From: Streptomyces justiciae
GTDB lineage: Bacteria; Actinomycetota; Actinomycetes; Streptomycetales; Streptomycetaceae
Assembly: GCF_015163075.1 (NCBI RefSeq)
Contig: NZ_JADDXU010000002.1
Coordinates: forward strand, 372,001 to 436,000
DNA length: 64,000 bases
Reading direction: 5' to 3'
Shown: positions 46,033 through 56,832 of the stretch, piece after piece
Layout: the number at the start of each line of letters is the position of its first letter
How positions within the stretch are numbered: position 1 is the stretch's first letter
Translations under genes and position numbers: made by a program
The notes under the pieces: generated by a model
Databases searched by the model: none
Told to the model about the DNA's origin: nothing
Seen by the model: the letters and a program-made list of their open reading frames with translations, nothing else

Positions 46033-46889
46033 CTACCGTTCTTTCCTCGGTAGTTGGGGTGCACCTGCGTGCGACCGATCGGCACGACGAGCGGGCGGTC
46101 CCCCACCGGGTCGTCGACGACCAGGGCGCGCAGTCCGAACGCCTCGTGCAGCAGCTCGGCGGTGACGACGTCCCGCGGGTGGCCCTGCGCCAGGATGGCG
46201 CCCTCCTTCATCACGACGAGGTTGTCGCTGTAGCGGATGGCGAGGTTGAGGTCGTGCAGCACCATGACCACCGTGCAGCCCGACTCGTGCAGGTCGTCGA
46301 CCAGGTCGAGCACGTCGATCGCGTGCGCCAGGTCGAGATAGGTGGTCGGCTCGTCCAGCAGCAGCAGGTCGGTGCCCTGGGCCAGGGTCATCGAGATCCA
46401 CACACGCTGACGCTGTCCGCCGGACAGGGTGTCGACGGGCCGGTCGGCCAGGTCGGAGACCCCGGTCAGGGCCAACGCCCGTGCCACCACGTCGGCGTCG
46501 TCCGAGGACCACTGCCGCAGCCAGCTCTGGTGCGGATGCCGGCCCCTGGCGACCAGGTCGGCCACCGTGAGTCCTTCCGGCGCGACCGGTGTCTGCGGCA
46601 GCAGGCCGAGCTTCTTCGCGACGTCCCGGGTCTTCAGCCGGACGATGTCGTCGCCGTCCAGCAGGACGGTGCCCCGGGTCGGCTTGAGCAGCCGCGACAG
46701 GGTCCTCAACAGGGTTGACTTGCCACAGCCGTTGGGGCCGATGATCGTGGTGATCACTCCGGGCGGCACGCTCACGTCGAGGCCGTCGATGACGGTCCGG
46801 CTGCCGTATCCGACGGTGACGTCCTCGGCCGTCAGCCGTGAGACCTGCTCGACGGCGGACTTGACCTGGGTGATGTCATGAGCGACCAC
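46029..46889 (-). CDS. cchE: Ferric-siderophore ABC transporter ATP-binding protein CchE
   Basis: A 286-residue FepC-like ATPase. Walker A GPNGCGKST (about residue 51), Q-loop GLLPQTP, signature [17 protein letters not shown], Walker B LLLLDEPTTYLD and H-loop VMVLHDLN are all intact. It energises the CchC/CchD permease. GTG at 46889 was chosen; the upstream frame has no family similarity. It ends the cchBCDE run. Confidence 0.94.
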   Translation of the reverse strand: MVAHDITQVKSAVEQVSRLTAEDVTVGYGSRTVIDGLDVSVPPGVITTIIGPNGCGKSTLLRTLSRLLKPTRGTVLLDGDDIVRLKTRDVAKKLGLLPQTPVAPEGLTVADLVARGRHPHQSWLRQWSSDDADVVARALALTGVSDLADRPVDTLSGGQRQRVWISMTLAQGTDLLLLDEPTTYLDLAHAIDVLDLVDDLHESGCTVVMVLHDLNLAIRYSDNLVVMKEGAILAQGHPRDVVTAELLHEAFGLRALVVDDPVGDRPLVVPIGRTQVHPNYRGKNGS

Positions 46890-46902
46890 GAGGCCCCCTG
46901 TG

Positions 46903-46917
46903 TTTAGGCATACCTGA
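46903..46917. promoter_or_regulatory. Weak iron-box-like palindrome before cchE
   Basis: TTTAGGCATACCTGA keeps AGG-N4-CCT symmetry of the iron box but is degenerate. It may be a minor internal site or chance. Confidence 0.3.
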
Positions 46918-46929
46918 CTCTCGCATCGT

Positions 46930-48006
46930 CTACCGGGCGTTGGCCCGCACCAGCAGATGGACGAGGAAGGGTCCACCGATCGCGGCGGTCACCACACCCA
47001 CCGGGAGGCTCACCGGCAGCGCGGTGCGCGCGACCAGGTCCGCACCGATCAGCAGCAGCGCCCCGACGAGCCCCGAGGCCGCCAACGGCGGTGTGGGGCA
47101 CCGCGCCAGACGCATCGCCACCTGCGGCGCGACCAGCGCGACGAACGGGACCGGGCCCGCCGCGCTCACCGCCGCGCCCGCCAGCAGGACCGCGCACAGC
47201 AGCATGACCGCCCGCACCCGCGTGTACCGGACGCCCAGGCCCGCGGCCACCTCGTCGCCGAAGTGCAGCGGCCGGAACTGGAAAGCCACGCACGTCACGA
47301 CGGCGAGCAGGGCGAGCGTGCACCACAGTGCGGTCCGCACCTCGTCCCACCCCCGGTCGTCCAGCGAGCCGACCAGCCAGGCCTGGGCCCGCGCCACGTC
47401 CCTGATGTCGGCCGTGGCCAGCAGCCAGGTGGTGATCGCCTCCATCACGGCGGTCACCGAGATGCCGATGAGGATGAGCCGGAAGCCGTCGATGCCGCGC
47501 CGCCAGGCCAGGAAGTACACCAGCAGCCCGGTGCCGAGACCGCCGCCGAGCGCGGCCGCCGACAGTCCCACGGAGTCGACGATCGCCGTGGCGGTGCCGC
47601 CGGAGACGGTCACCAGGAACACCGCGACCGCGCCGGCGCCCGAGGTGATCCCGAGCACGTCCGGACTGGACAGCGGATTGCGCGCGACGGACTGCGTGAT
47701 CGCCCCCGACACCCCCAGCGCGATGCCGACGACGAGTCCGGCGAGGGCCCGCGGCAGCCGCAGGTCCATGATGACGAACTCGTCGACCGGCTCGCCGTGA
47801 CCGAAGATCGTGGCGATCACCTGGGGCAGGCCGATGGGGAAGTCGCCGATGCCGATGGAGAGACAGAACAGCAGGAAGGTCACCGCGGCCAGCAGCAGCG
47901 TGACGCCCGCGATCCAGGGCCGCCAGACGAACGACACCCGGCCGAGCCGCAGGCCCGGCAGGACCGATGACTTCGCCTCTGCACTCATCAACTCTGGTCC
48001 GCTCAT
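46930..48006 (-). CDS. cchD: Ferric-siderophore ABC transporter permease CchD
   Basis: A 358-residue FecCD-type permease with nine to ten membrane helices. Family motifs include RLPRALAGLVVGIALGVSGA, then QSVARNPLSSPDVLGITSGA and the C-terminal LPVGVVTAAIGGPFLVHLL. The ATG at 48006 overlaps the cchC stop (ATGA); a second ATG at 47988 could also serve. It pairs with CchC to form the membrane channel for ferric coelichelin uptake. Confidence 0.93.
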   Translation of the reverse strand: MSGPELMSAEAKSSVLPGLRLGRVSFVWRPWIAGVTLLLAAVTFLLFCLSIGIGDFPIGLPQVIATIFGHGEPVDEFVIMDLRLPRALAGLVVGIALGVSGAITQSVARNPLSSPDVLGITSGAGAVAVFLVTVSGGTATAIVDSVGLSAAALGGGLGTGLLVYFLAWRRGIDGFRLILIGISVTAVMEAITTWLLATADIRDVARAQAWLVGSLDDRGWDEVRTALWCTLALLAVVTCVAFQFRPLHFGDEVAAGLGVRYTRVRAVMLLCAVLLAGAAVSAAGPVPFVALVAPQVAMRLARCPTPPLAASGLVGALLLIGADLVARTALPVSLPVGVVTAAIGGPFLVHLLVRANAR

Positions 48007-49061
48007 GCGTTCTTGAACTTTCCGAGCCACACCAGCGCGGCGAAGAACGGGGCGCCGAGCAGGGCGACGACGACGCCCGCGTCCAACTCGCCCGGCCGTA
48101 CCACCAGTCGGCCCACGATGTCGCAGACCAGCAGCACGATCGCGCCGAGCAGTCCCGCGTACGGCACCAGCCAGCGGTAGTCGGGGCCGGTCAGATAGCG
48201 GGCCACGTGGGCCACCATCAGTCCGAGGAACGCGATGGGACCGCAGGCCGCCGTCGCCGCGCCCGCGAGGAGGGTGATGGCGACGATGCCGACGGTCCGG
48301 CTCAGCGCGATGTTCACCCCGAGCCCGCGGGCCACGTCCTCCCCGAGGTTGAGGAGGTTGACGGCGGGCAGCGTGATCAGCGCCAGCACCAGGCCGACCG
48401 CGACGAACGCGGTCACCGGCCAGATGACGCCGAAGCCGACCCCGGCGACGGAGCCCGCGTTCCAGAACCGCAGCGCGTTCAGCGCCGCCTGGTCCGTCAG
48501 CGCGATCGCCGTGGTCATCGCGGCGAGGAAGACCGCGACGCCCTGCCCGGCCAGGGCGAGCGTGAGCGGGTTCCCTGCGCCCCGGCCGAGGCTGGACAGC
48601 CCGAACACGACGACGCCGGCGACCGCCGCGCCCAGGAAGGCGAACCAGACGTACTGGAAGGGGTTGGTGAGCCCGAACAGGGTGATCGCCGAGACCACCG
48701 CGAAGGACGCGCCCGCGTTCACCCCCAACAGGCCTGTGTCGGCGATGGGGTTGCGGGTGTAGCCCTGGATCAGGGCGCCGCCGACGCCCAGGGCGATGCC
48801 CGCCACCACGGCGAGCACCGTCCGGGGGACCCGGACCGTCCGCACGATGAGCCTGATCTCGGTGAGCCGCTGGTCGGACTCCGGCGCCGCGAACAGTCCG
48901 TGCCACACCTCGGCGGGGCTCAACGCGCGCGCACCGACGGCGAGCGACACCGCCCCCGCGACCACCAGGATCACCACGAGCACGGCCAGGCCCACAACTC
49001 GCCGCCTTCGGGCCGGAGTTGAGGCTCTGGGCGCGGCACGCTCGACTGCGGTGATGGCCAT
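48003..49061 (-). CDS. cchC: Ferric-siderophore ABC transporter permease CchC
   Basis: A 352-residue FecCD-type permease. Recognisable are VRVPRTVLAVVAGIALGVGG, YTRNPIADTGLLGVNAGASF, CGPIAFLGLMVAHVARYL and the final PGELDAGVVVALLGAPFFAA. MAITAVERAAP at 49061 is taken as start because the preceding frame is unrelated; its ribosome site is poor, so coupling with cchB (46-base gap) is possible. It is a partner of CchD and CchE. Confidence 0.93.
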   Translation of the reverse strand: MAITAVERAAPRASTPARRRRVVGLAVLVVILVVAGAVSLAVGARALSPAEVWHGLFAAPESDQRLTEIRLIVRTVRVPRTVLAVVAGIALGVGGALIQGYTRNPIADTGLLGVNAGASFAVVSAITLFGLTNPFQYVWFAFLGAAVAGVVVFGLSSLGRGAGNPLTLALAGQGVAVFLAAMTTAIALTDQAALNALRFWNAGSVAGVGFGVIWPVTAFVAVGLVLALITLPAVNLLNLGEDVARGLGVNIALSRTVGIVAITLLAGAATAACGPIAFLGLMVAHVARYLTGPDYRWLVPYAGLLGAIVLLVCDIVGRLVVRPGELDAGVVVALLGAPFFAALVWLGKFKNA

Positions 49062-49107
49062 GTGGACGTACGTTATCCCTTTGATCGAACCGGTGGAGCG
49101 GCTGTCG

Positions 49108-50454
49108 CTAGCGGGCGGCGGTGCTGCCGATCCCGTCGACGACCGGACGGGCCTCGTCGGGGCCGGTCTTGAGGACGGAGTCGAGGATCTCGCCGACCCT
49201 GATGGCGGTGTTGGAGAGCAGGGACGAGGTGATGCCGTGCGTGTGCTCGGTGCCGCCCTGAAGGTAGATGCCGCAGCGGAGTTCGGGGCGGGTGGCGATG
49301 CGGTAGTCGCGTTCGACGCGCAGCCGGCCCTCGTCGTCGCGCAGACAGAGGTCGGCGACCTCTCCCAAGAGGCCCTGCGGGTCGGCGGGGCGGTAGCCGG
49401 TGGCGAAGACGACGACGTCGGCGTCCAGGGCTGTTTCCTCGCCGGTGACAAGGGACTTGACGGTGGCCCGCACCCGGTCGGGCCGCTCCTCGACGCCGAC
49501 GAGACGGGAGACGTTGAGGAAGCGCAGCCGCTCGGTGCCGAGGACCTTCTCCTGGTACATCTGCCGGTACAGGTCGTCGATGAGGTCGATGTCCACCACG
49601 GAGTAGTTGGTGTTGCCGTGGTAGTCCATGAGTTGGCGTTTGACGTCGTCGGGCGCCGCGAAGTACTCGTCGACCGCGGCGGGGTCGAAGATCCGGTTGG
49701 CGAAGCTGCTGTCGTCGGCGGGGCTGTAGCCGTAGCGGGAGAAGACCGCGCAGACCTCGGCCTCGGGGAAGCGGCGGTGCAGGTAGGCGACGTTCTCGGC
49801 GGCGCTCTGCCCGGCGCCGACGACGACGAACCGCGAGGGCGAGGCGCCCCCTAACTCCTCGACCCGCGCGAGGAGTTCGGCGTTGTGCCAGACCCGCTCG
49901 GTGCGCTCGACGCCGTCCGGCATGAGGGGGCGCAGCCCGGTGCCGATGACGAGGTTGCGCGCCCGGTGGAGCGCGAGCCCCTCGGCCGAGCGGACCGTGA
50001 CGTCCAGGTGGTCGACGATGCCATCGCGGACGACCGGGGACACGGCGACGACCTCGTGGCCGTACGAGATCATGTCGTCGACCTTGGCGGCGGCCCACTC
50101 GAAGTAGTCGTGGAACTCCACCCGCAGCGGGAAGAGGTTCTTGTGGTTGATGAAGTCGATCAGCCGCCCCTTGCTCTGCAGATAGCAGAGGAAGCTGTAC
50201 TCGCTGGCCGGGTTCCGGAGCGTCACCAGGTCCTTGAGGAAGGACACCTGCATGGTCGCGTCGTCGATCAGCATGCCGCGGTGCCAGCCGAAGTTCGGCT
50301 GCTGCTCGAAGAAGTGAGCGCTGACCGCTTCCTGCCTGTCGACGCGTGCGTTGTGCTCGCTGAGCGCGATCGCCATGGCGACGTTGGACGGCCCGAAGCC
50401 AACACCTATGAGGTCGTGGATCAGTGATGCGTCGTCAGGAAGAGCCTGTGCCAT
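49108..50454 (-). CDS. cchB: L-ornithine N5-hydroxylase CchB
   Basis: A 448-residue flavin monooxygenase of the SidA/PvdA/IucD family. The FAD motif GVGFGPSNVAMAIAL (about residues 18-32), the NADPH motif VVVGAGQSAAENVAYL (about 210-225) and the ATGY motif (VVFATGYRP) are present. It makes N5-hydroxyornithine, used directly in coelichelin and as substrate for CchA. GGGAG precedes the ATG at 50454. It is the first gene of the cchBCDE operon and divergent from cchA with iron boxes between. Confidence 0.95.
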   Translation of the reverse strand: MAQALPDDASLIHDLIGVGFGPSNVAMAIALSEHNARVDRQEAVSAHFFEQQPNFGWHRGMLIDDATMQVSFLKDLVTLRNPASEYSFLCYLQSKGRLIDFINHKNLFPLRVEFHDYFEWAAAKVDDMISYGHEVVAVSPVVRDGIVDHLDVTVRSAEGLALHRARNLVIGTGLRPLMPDGVERTERVWHNAELLARVEELGGASPSRFVVVGAGQSAAENVAYLHRRFPEAEVCAVFSRYGYSPADDSSFANRIFDPAAVDEYFAAPDDVKRQLMDYHGNTNYSVVDIDLIDDLYRQMYQEKVLGTERLRFLNVSRLVGVEERPDRVRATVKSLVTGEETALDADVVVFATGYRPADPQGLLGEVADLCLRDDEGRLRVERDYRIATRPELRCGIYLQGGTEHTHGITSSLLSNTAIRVGEILDSVLKTGPDEARPVVDGIGSTAAR

Positions 50455-50508
50455 GTCACTCCCATCCTGCGGGGGAATGGGCGCACCCACGGACGGGCAG
50501 CCCAAAAC

Positions 50509-50527
50509 TTAGGTAAGGCTAAGCTGA
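50509..50527. promoter_or_regulatory. Iron box on the cchB side
   Basis: TTAGGTAAGGCTAAGCTGA matches 14 of 19 consensus positions and lies about 55 bases before the cchB start. Confidence 0.75.
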
Positions 50528-50566
50528 TCCTGTGGAACTGTCGATAGGCCGGGCACCGTTGTGCGC

Positions 50567-50585
50567 TTAGGTAAGCCTTGCTTTA
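50567..50585. promoter_or_regulatory. Iron box on the cchA side
   Basis: TTAGGTAAGCCTTGCTTTA keeps the left half-site fully (13 of 19 overall) and lies about 40 bases before the cchA start. Confidence 0.75.
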
Positions 50586-50622
50586 CTGGCGCCGGTCAGT
50601 CCCTGCTCCGAGGAGGAACCGC

Positions 50623-51570
50623 ATGCGGGTCGTCATGTTCGGCTATCAGACCTGGGGGCACCGGACCCTCCGCGCCCTGCTGGACTCCGAGCACGACGTG
50701 GTCCTGGTCGTGACGCACCCCAAGAGCGAGCACGCCTACGAGAAGATCTGGAGCGACTCGGTCGCCGACCTCGCCGAGGAGCACGGCGTCCCGGTCGTGA
50801 TCCGCAACCGCCCTGACGACGACGAGCTGTTCGCGCGCCTGAAGGAGGCCGACCCGGACATCATCGTCGCCAACAACTGGCGTACGTGGATTCCGCCACG
50901 CATCTTCGACCTCCCCCGCCACGGCACTCTCAACGTGCACGACTCGCTGCTGCCGAAATACGCCGGCTTCTCCCCGCTGATCTGGGCGCTGATCAACGGC
51001 GAGACCGAAGTGGGCGTCACCGCGCACCTGATGAACGACGAGCTCGACGCCGGCGACATCGTGCGTCAGGAGGCGGTGCCGGTCGGACCGACGGACACCG
51101 CGACCGACCTCTTCCACCGCACCGTCGACCTCATCGCCCCGGTCACCATCGGCGCACTCGCCCAAATCGCCTCCGGACAGACGGAGTTCACCCGGCAGGA
51201 CCGCTCACAGGCGAGCTTCTTCCACAAGCGCTCCCTCGAGGACAGCCGCATCGACTGGACCTGGCCGGCGGCGGACCTCGAACGCCTGGTCCGCGCCCAG
51301 TCGGAGCCGTACCCGAGCGCCTACACCTTCCACAAGGGCCGGCGGCTCGACGTCCTCGCCTCGGTCGTCTCCGAGGGGCGCTACGGCGGGACGCCCGGCC
51401 GCATCTTCTACCGCGAGGGCGAGGGTGTCGTCATCGTCGCAGGCGCCGACGCCCGCACGGGCCGCAACCACGGGCTGGCCATCACACGCGTACGGACCGA
51501 GGACGGCCGGGAGCTGCCCGCCACGGAGTACTTCACCGCCATGGGCGGCTATCTGACCAACCAGCCCTGA
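50623..51570 (+). CDS. cchA: N5-hydroxyornithine formyltransferase CchA
   Basis: A 315-residue protein of the methionyl-tRNA formyltransferase fold. The catalytic Asn-His-Asp set lies in LNVHDSLLPKYAGFSPLIWA (about residues 103-122) and TAHLMNDELDAGDI. It formylates hydroxyornithine with formyl-tetrahydrofolate to give the terminal residues of coelichelin. AGGAGG precedes the ATG at 50623. A strong terminator follows. Confidence 0.95.
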   Translation: MRVVMFGYQTWGHRTLRALLDSEHDVVLVVTHPKSEHAYEKIWSDSVADLAEEHGVPVVIRNRPDDDELFARLKEADPDIIVANNWRTWIPPRIFDLPRHGTLNVHDSLLPKYAGFSPLIWALINGETEVGVTAHLMNDELDAGDIVRQEAVPVGPTDTATDLFHRTVDLIAPVTIGALAQIASGQTEFTRQDRSQASFFHKRSLEDSRIDWTWPAADLERLVRAQSEPYPSAYTFHKGRRLDVLASVVSEGRYGGTPGRIFYREGEGVVIVAGADARTGRNHGLAITRVRTEDGRELPATEYFTAMGGYLTNQP

Positions 51571-51586
51571 AGAAGCGGGAGTCGGA

Positions 51587-51630
51587 ACACGGCGACCCGC
51601 CGCTGCACTCGCAGCGGCGGGTCGCCGTGT
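51587..51630. terminator. Strong bidirectional terminator after cchA
   Basis: A perfect 20-base-pair stem (51587-51606 with 51611-51630) around the loop ACTC lies between the convergent ends of cchA and the secreted-protein gene. It marks the border of the coelichelin cluster. Confidence 0.92.
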
Positions 51631-51637
51631 GTCCGGG

Positions 51638-52564
51638 TCAGTGACCGTGCGCGCCCTCGACGCCCTCGTGCCCCTCACCGGTGGTCACGGTGAACGCCGC
51701 CGTGTGGACCTGTCCCTGGTGCTTGAAGTCGAGGAACAGGCGGTACGTCCCGACGCTGGGCGCGGTGGCCGTGAAGGAGATGTCCGGGCCGGGCTTCGTC
51801 GTGGCGTCGCCCGGTTCGCCGTTGGGGTGGACGTGGAGGTAGGCGAGGTCTCCGGAGCGCAGCGCGACGAGGTGGCCGTAGGCGCCGAGGTAGGGCTGGA
51901 GGTCGGTGACGGGGCGGCCGTCGCGGGAGACCTTGAGCTTGAGCTCGGTCGCGGTGTTCGGGGTCAGTCCGCCGGCCAGTTCGACCTTGTAGCCGTCGAC
52001 GGTCGCGGTGCCGTTCGGCTCGGGGAGCTTCTGGGCCGTGTAGCTGCCCGAGGCCGCCAGGTCCGCGCCGAGGACGAGGTTCTCGGCACCCTTTTTCGCC
52101 GGGGTGAAGTCGGCGAAGACGCGGTAGCCGCCCGCGCGGGGCAGCTCGACGGGGATGCTCCAGGTGCCGTCGGCGGCGCGGGTGGGGTGCAGATGGCGGT
52201 AGGTGACGAGGTCGCGTGAGGCAACGATGAGGTGGAGTTCCTTGTCGTGCTCGCGCTGGTACGCGGTGACGGCGCGACCCGCGGCGTCGCGTATCGCGAA
52301 CCGCAGCTCGGTCCGCTGCCCGGCCGTGACCCTCGGGGTCTCCAGGTCGAGGGTGTAGCCGCCCTCGGAGATCTGCAGCCCGCCGGCCGGGCTCTCCTTG
52401 TGCGCCGCGTCGTCACCGCCTCCCTCCTGGGTCCCATGACTCTCATGGGAGGGGGTCGCACTCTCCGTGACCACCGGGTCGATGCCCTTGCCCACGCCGT
52501 AGGCGGTGCCGAAGGTCGCGGCGAGCGCGGCGGCGAACGCGGAGATCTTGAGTCCGGCATGCAT
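51638..52564 (-). CDS. Secreted His-rich protein of the copper locus, function unknown
   Basis: A 308-residue protein with an N-terminal hydrophobic segment (ISAFAAALAATFGTAYGVG) that should act as signal or anchor, then a His/Glu/Gly-rich linker (HESHGTQEGGGDDAAH). Two similar beta-type domains follow, each with a histidine motif: YRHLHPTRAADG (about 122-133) and AYLHVHPNGEP (about 248-258). The tail ends GEGHEGVEGAHGH. The histidines could bind metal. It is divergent from copA, and two CsoR-type operators lie between them, so copper induction is likely. I do not recognise a named family. Confidence 0.8.
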   Translation of the reverse strand: MHAGLKISAFAAALAATFGTAYGVGKGIDPVVTESATPSHESHGTQEGGGDDAAHKESPAGGLQISEGGYTLDLETPRVTAGQRTELRFAIRDAAGRAVTAYQREHDKELHLIVASRDLVTYRHLHPTRAADGTWSIPVELPRAGGYRVFADFTPAKKGAENLVLGADLAASGSYTAQKLPEPNGTATVDGYKVELAGGLTPNTATELKLKVSRDGRPVTDLQPYLGAYGHLVALRSGDLAYLHVHPNGEPGDATTKPGPDISFTATAPSVGTYRLFLDFKHQGQVHTAAFTVTTGEGHEGVEGAHGH

Positions 52565-52624
52565 GGCCAGCTCCTCGGGATCACGGCCACCGCCTGGTCG
52601 CGGCGGGCCTCGATGCAGTCGACA

Positions 52625-52641
52625 ATACCCCTGGGGGGTAT
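52625..52641. promoter_or_regulatory. CsoR-type copper operator 1
   Basis: ATACCCCTGGGGGGTAT is a near-perfect palindrome with the TACCCC/GGGGTA half-sites of CsoR operators. It lies on the side of the secreted-protein gene. Confidence 0.85.
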
Positions 52642-52671
52642 AAAGTCAAGCCGTCTCGGCGCTTGCGTCGG

Positions 52672-52688
52672 ATACCCCCCATGGGTAT
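52672..52688. promoter_or_regulatory. CsoR-type copper operator 2
   Basis: ATACCCCCCATGGGTAT has the same half-sites and lies on the copA side, about 60 bases before its start. No csoR gene is present in the window, so the regulator must be encoded elsewhere. Confidence 0.85.
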
Positions 52689-52748
52689 ATGTTTGAGCCA
52701 TGGCGGTGATACCCCCGCCCCCTGTCCAGTCCACGAGGAGCAGCAGCG

Positions 52749-55001
<2,253 letters not shown>

Positions 55002-55054
55002 ACGCGCCAGGGCCGCGCTTGTCGACGACCGCGGTCTGAGGGACCGGACACCGA

Positions 55055-55104
55055 GCAACGCCACAGCGCCCGCCGGACGACACCGGCGGGCGCTGTGGCG
55101 TTGC
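55055..55104. terminator. Strong bidirectional terminator after copA
   Basis: A perfect 22-base-pair stem (55055-55076 with 55083-55104) and six-base loop lies between the convergent ends of copA and the DJ-1/PfpI gene. Confidence 0.92.
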
Positions 55105-55106
55105 GC

Positions 55107-55802
55107 TCAGCCCAGCTTCTTCAGCAGCTCGTCGGCGAGCGGCGCCGACGAGGCCGGGTTCTGGCCGGTGACGAGGTTGCGGTCGACGACGGTCTTCGGC
55201 GCCCACGGCGTGCCCACCTGGACCTCGACGCCCGCTTCGGTCAGCCGGTCCTGGAGCAGCCACTTGGCCTTGTCGGCGAGGCCGCCCTGGATCTCCTCGT
55301 CGTTGGTGAACGCGGCCACCTGGTAGCCGGCGAAGGAGTTGGTGCCGTCGTCCCGCACCGCGGCGAGCAGCGCGGCCGGGCCGTGGCAGACCACGCCGAG
55401 CGGCTTGCCGGACTCCAGGGCTCGGGTCAGCAGCTTGCCGGAGTCGGCGTCGACGGCCAGGTCCTCCATGGGGCCGTGGCCGCCGGGGTAGAAGACGGCG
55501 GCGTAGTCGTCGAGGTCGACGTCTGTCAGCTTGACCGGGTGCTGGAGCTCGGTCATCGCGGCGAGCGCGGCGGCGGTGCGGTCGGCGCCCTCCTGGCCGC
55601 CGTTGTACTCGGGCGCGAGGCTGCCCTTGTCGACGGTGGGGACGACCCCGCCGGGGGTGGCCACGACGATCTCGTGCCCGGCGGCCTTGAAGGCCCGGTA
55701 CGGGGCGACGGCCTCCTCGGCCCAGAAGCCGGTGGGGTGCAGGGTGCCGTCGGCGAGGGTCCAGTGGTCGGCGCCGGTCATCACGAAGAGGATCTTTGAC
55801 AT
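55107..55802 (-). CDS. DJ-1/PfpI-family protein (Hsp31-like glyoxalase III type)
   Basis: A 231-residue protein of the type 1 glutamine amidotransferase-like superfamily. The nucleophile elbow is VVCHGPAALLAAV (Cys about residue 130), with PGGHGPMEDLAVD before it and VTGQNPASSAPLAD at the end, as in Hsp31-like members. These detoxify methylglyoxal or act as chaperones. The ATG at 55802 was chosen; the longer frame runs over the promoter of the divergent lysR gene, which probably controls it. Confidence 0.9.
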   Translation of the reverse strand: MSKILFVMTGADHWTLADGTLHPTGFWAEEAVAPYRAFKAAGHEIVVATPGGVVPTVDKGSLAPEYNGGQEGADRTAAALAAMTELQHPVKLTDVDLDDYAAVFYPGGHGPMEDLAVDADSGKLLTRALESGKPLGVVCHGPAALLAAVRDDGTNSFAGYQVAAFTNDEEIQGGLADKAKWLLQDRLTEAGVEVQVGTPWAPKTVVDRNLVTGQNPASSAPLADELLKKLG

Positions 55803-55823
55803 GGTTCGAACGTAGGCCGTCCA

Positions 55824-55856
55824 CTCATAGAAATCCAATAGGCTCACATATATGAG
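55824..55856. promoter_or_regulatory. Divergent promoter and dyad between DJ-1/PfpI and lysR genes
   Basis: CTCATA (55824-55829) and TATGAG (55851-55856) form a dyad spaced by 21 bases in an AT-rich gap of 49 bases. The right arm covers the lysR start codon. It suits LysR autoregulation. Confidence 0.5.
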
Positions 55857-56781
55857 AGATAGGGAAACCAATGCCCACCCGGTCGGAGGCCCGCTGGACC
55901 TGAACCTGCTGCGCACGTTCCTGACCGTGTACCGCACGGGCTCCTTCACCGCCGCCGCCCGGCTCCTCGGCCTGTCGCAGCCCACGGTGACGACCCAGAT
56001 CCGCGCCTTGGAGCGGCAGCTGGACCGGGAGCTGTTCGAGCGGCTGGCCCGCGGGGTGGCGCCCGCGCCTTACGCGGACGAGCTGGCTGCCCGGATCGTC
56101 GAGCCCTTGGACTCGCTCGCCTCGGTGGCGCGACCGGAGGACACCCCGGCCGAGCCCGTGCACCTCGCCGGTCCGGCCGAGTTCCTGGCCCGTTCCATCC
56201 TGCCGGGCATCGCGCCGCTCGTGGAGAAGGGCGTACGGCTGCGGGTCACGCCCGGCCTGACCGAGCCGCTCCTGGAGGATCTGCGCGCGGGCCGGCACGA
56301 CCTGGTGATCGCGACCTTCCGGCCGCGCGGCCGGACGCTGACGGCGGTGCCGCTGAACGACGAGGAGTTCGTGCTGGTCGCCGGGCCCGCGTGGGCGGAG
56401 CGGATCGGTGGCGCGGGCCGGCTCGCGACGGAGGGGGCCGCCGCGCTGCACGGCGTCCCCCTGGTCGCGTACGCCGAGGACCTGCCGATCGTGCGCCGCT
56501 ACTGGCGGCATGTGTTCGGCAAGCGCCTGGTGTGCCAGCCCGCGGTGACGATGCCCGACCTCAACGCGGTCAGGGCGGCGGTCGCGGGCGGTACGGGATT
56601 CTCGGTCCTCCCCCGCTATCTCTGCGCCGACGAACTGGCGTCCGGCGCACTGGTCCTGCTGCACGATCCGGACGACCCACCCATCAACACCGGGTTCCTG
56701 GTGCAGCGCCCCGGCGTCTCGGGCAACCCGCACGTGGCCGTCGTACGCGACCATCTGCTGCGCGCCGCCCGGGAGCGGTAG
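55852..56781 (+). CDS. LysR-family transcriptional regulator
   Basis: A 309-residue LysR regulator. The helix-turn-helix is in about residues 15-75 (LDLNLLRTFLTVYRTGSF, LGLSQPTVTTQIRALERQL, then RELFERLARGVAPA). The effector domain contains GPAEFLARSILPGIAPLV and AGGTGFSVLPRYLC. No ribosome site precedes the ATG, which is only a few bases from a possible -10 (CAATAG), so the transcript may be leaderless. It is divergent from the DJ-1/PfpI gene, its probable target. Confidence 0.9.
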   Translation: MRDRETNAHPVGGPLDLNLLRTFLTVYRTGSFTAAARLLGLSQPTVTTQIRALERQLDRELFERLARGVAPAPYADELAARIVEPLDSLASVARPEDTPAEPVHLAGPAEFLARSILPGIAPLVEKGVRLRVTPGLTEPLLEDLRAGRHDLVIATFRPRGRTLTAVPLNDEEFVLVAGPAWAERIGGAGRLATEGAAALHGVPLVAYAEDLPIVRRYWRHVFGKRLVCQPAVTMPDLNAVRAAVAGGTGFSVLPRYLCADELASGALVLLHDPDDPPINTGFLVQRPGVSGNPHVAVVRDHLLRAARER

Positions 56782-56783
56782 TC

Positions 56784-56832
56784 GGGCTTGAGGAACTCAG
56801 GGCTTGACGAACCTCAGGGCTTGAGGAACGAG
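56784..56832. repeat. Three short direct repeats at a convergent gene junction
   Basis: Near-identical 16-17 base units starting GGGCTTGA(G/C)GAAC occur at 56784, 56800 and 56817. The last encodes the C-terminal residues of the M43 protease; the others lie in the gap before the lysR stop. Confidence 0.75.
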
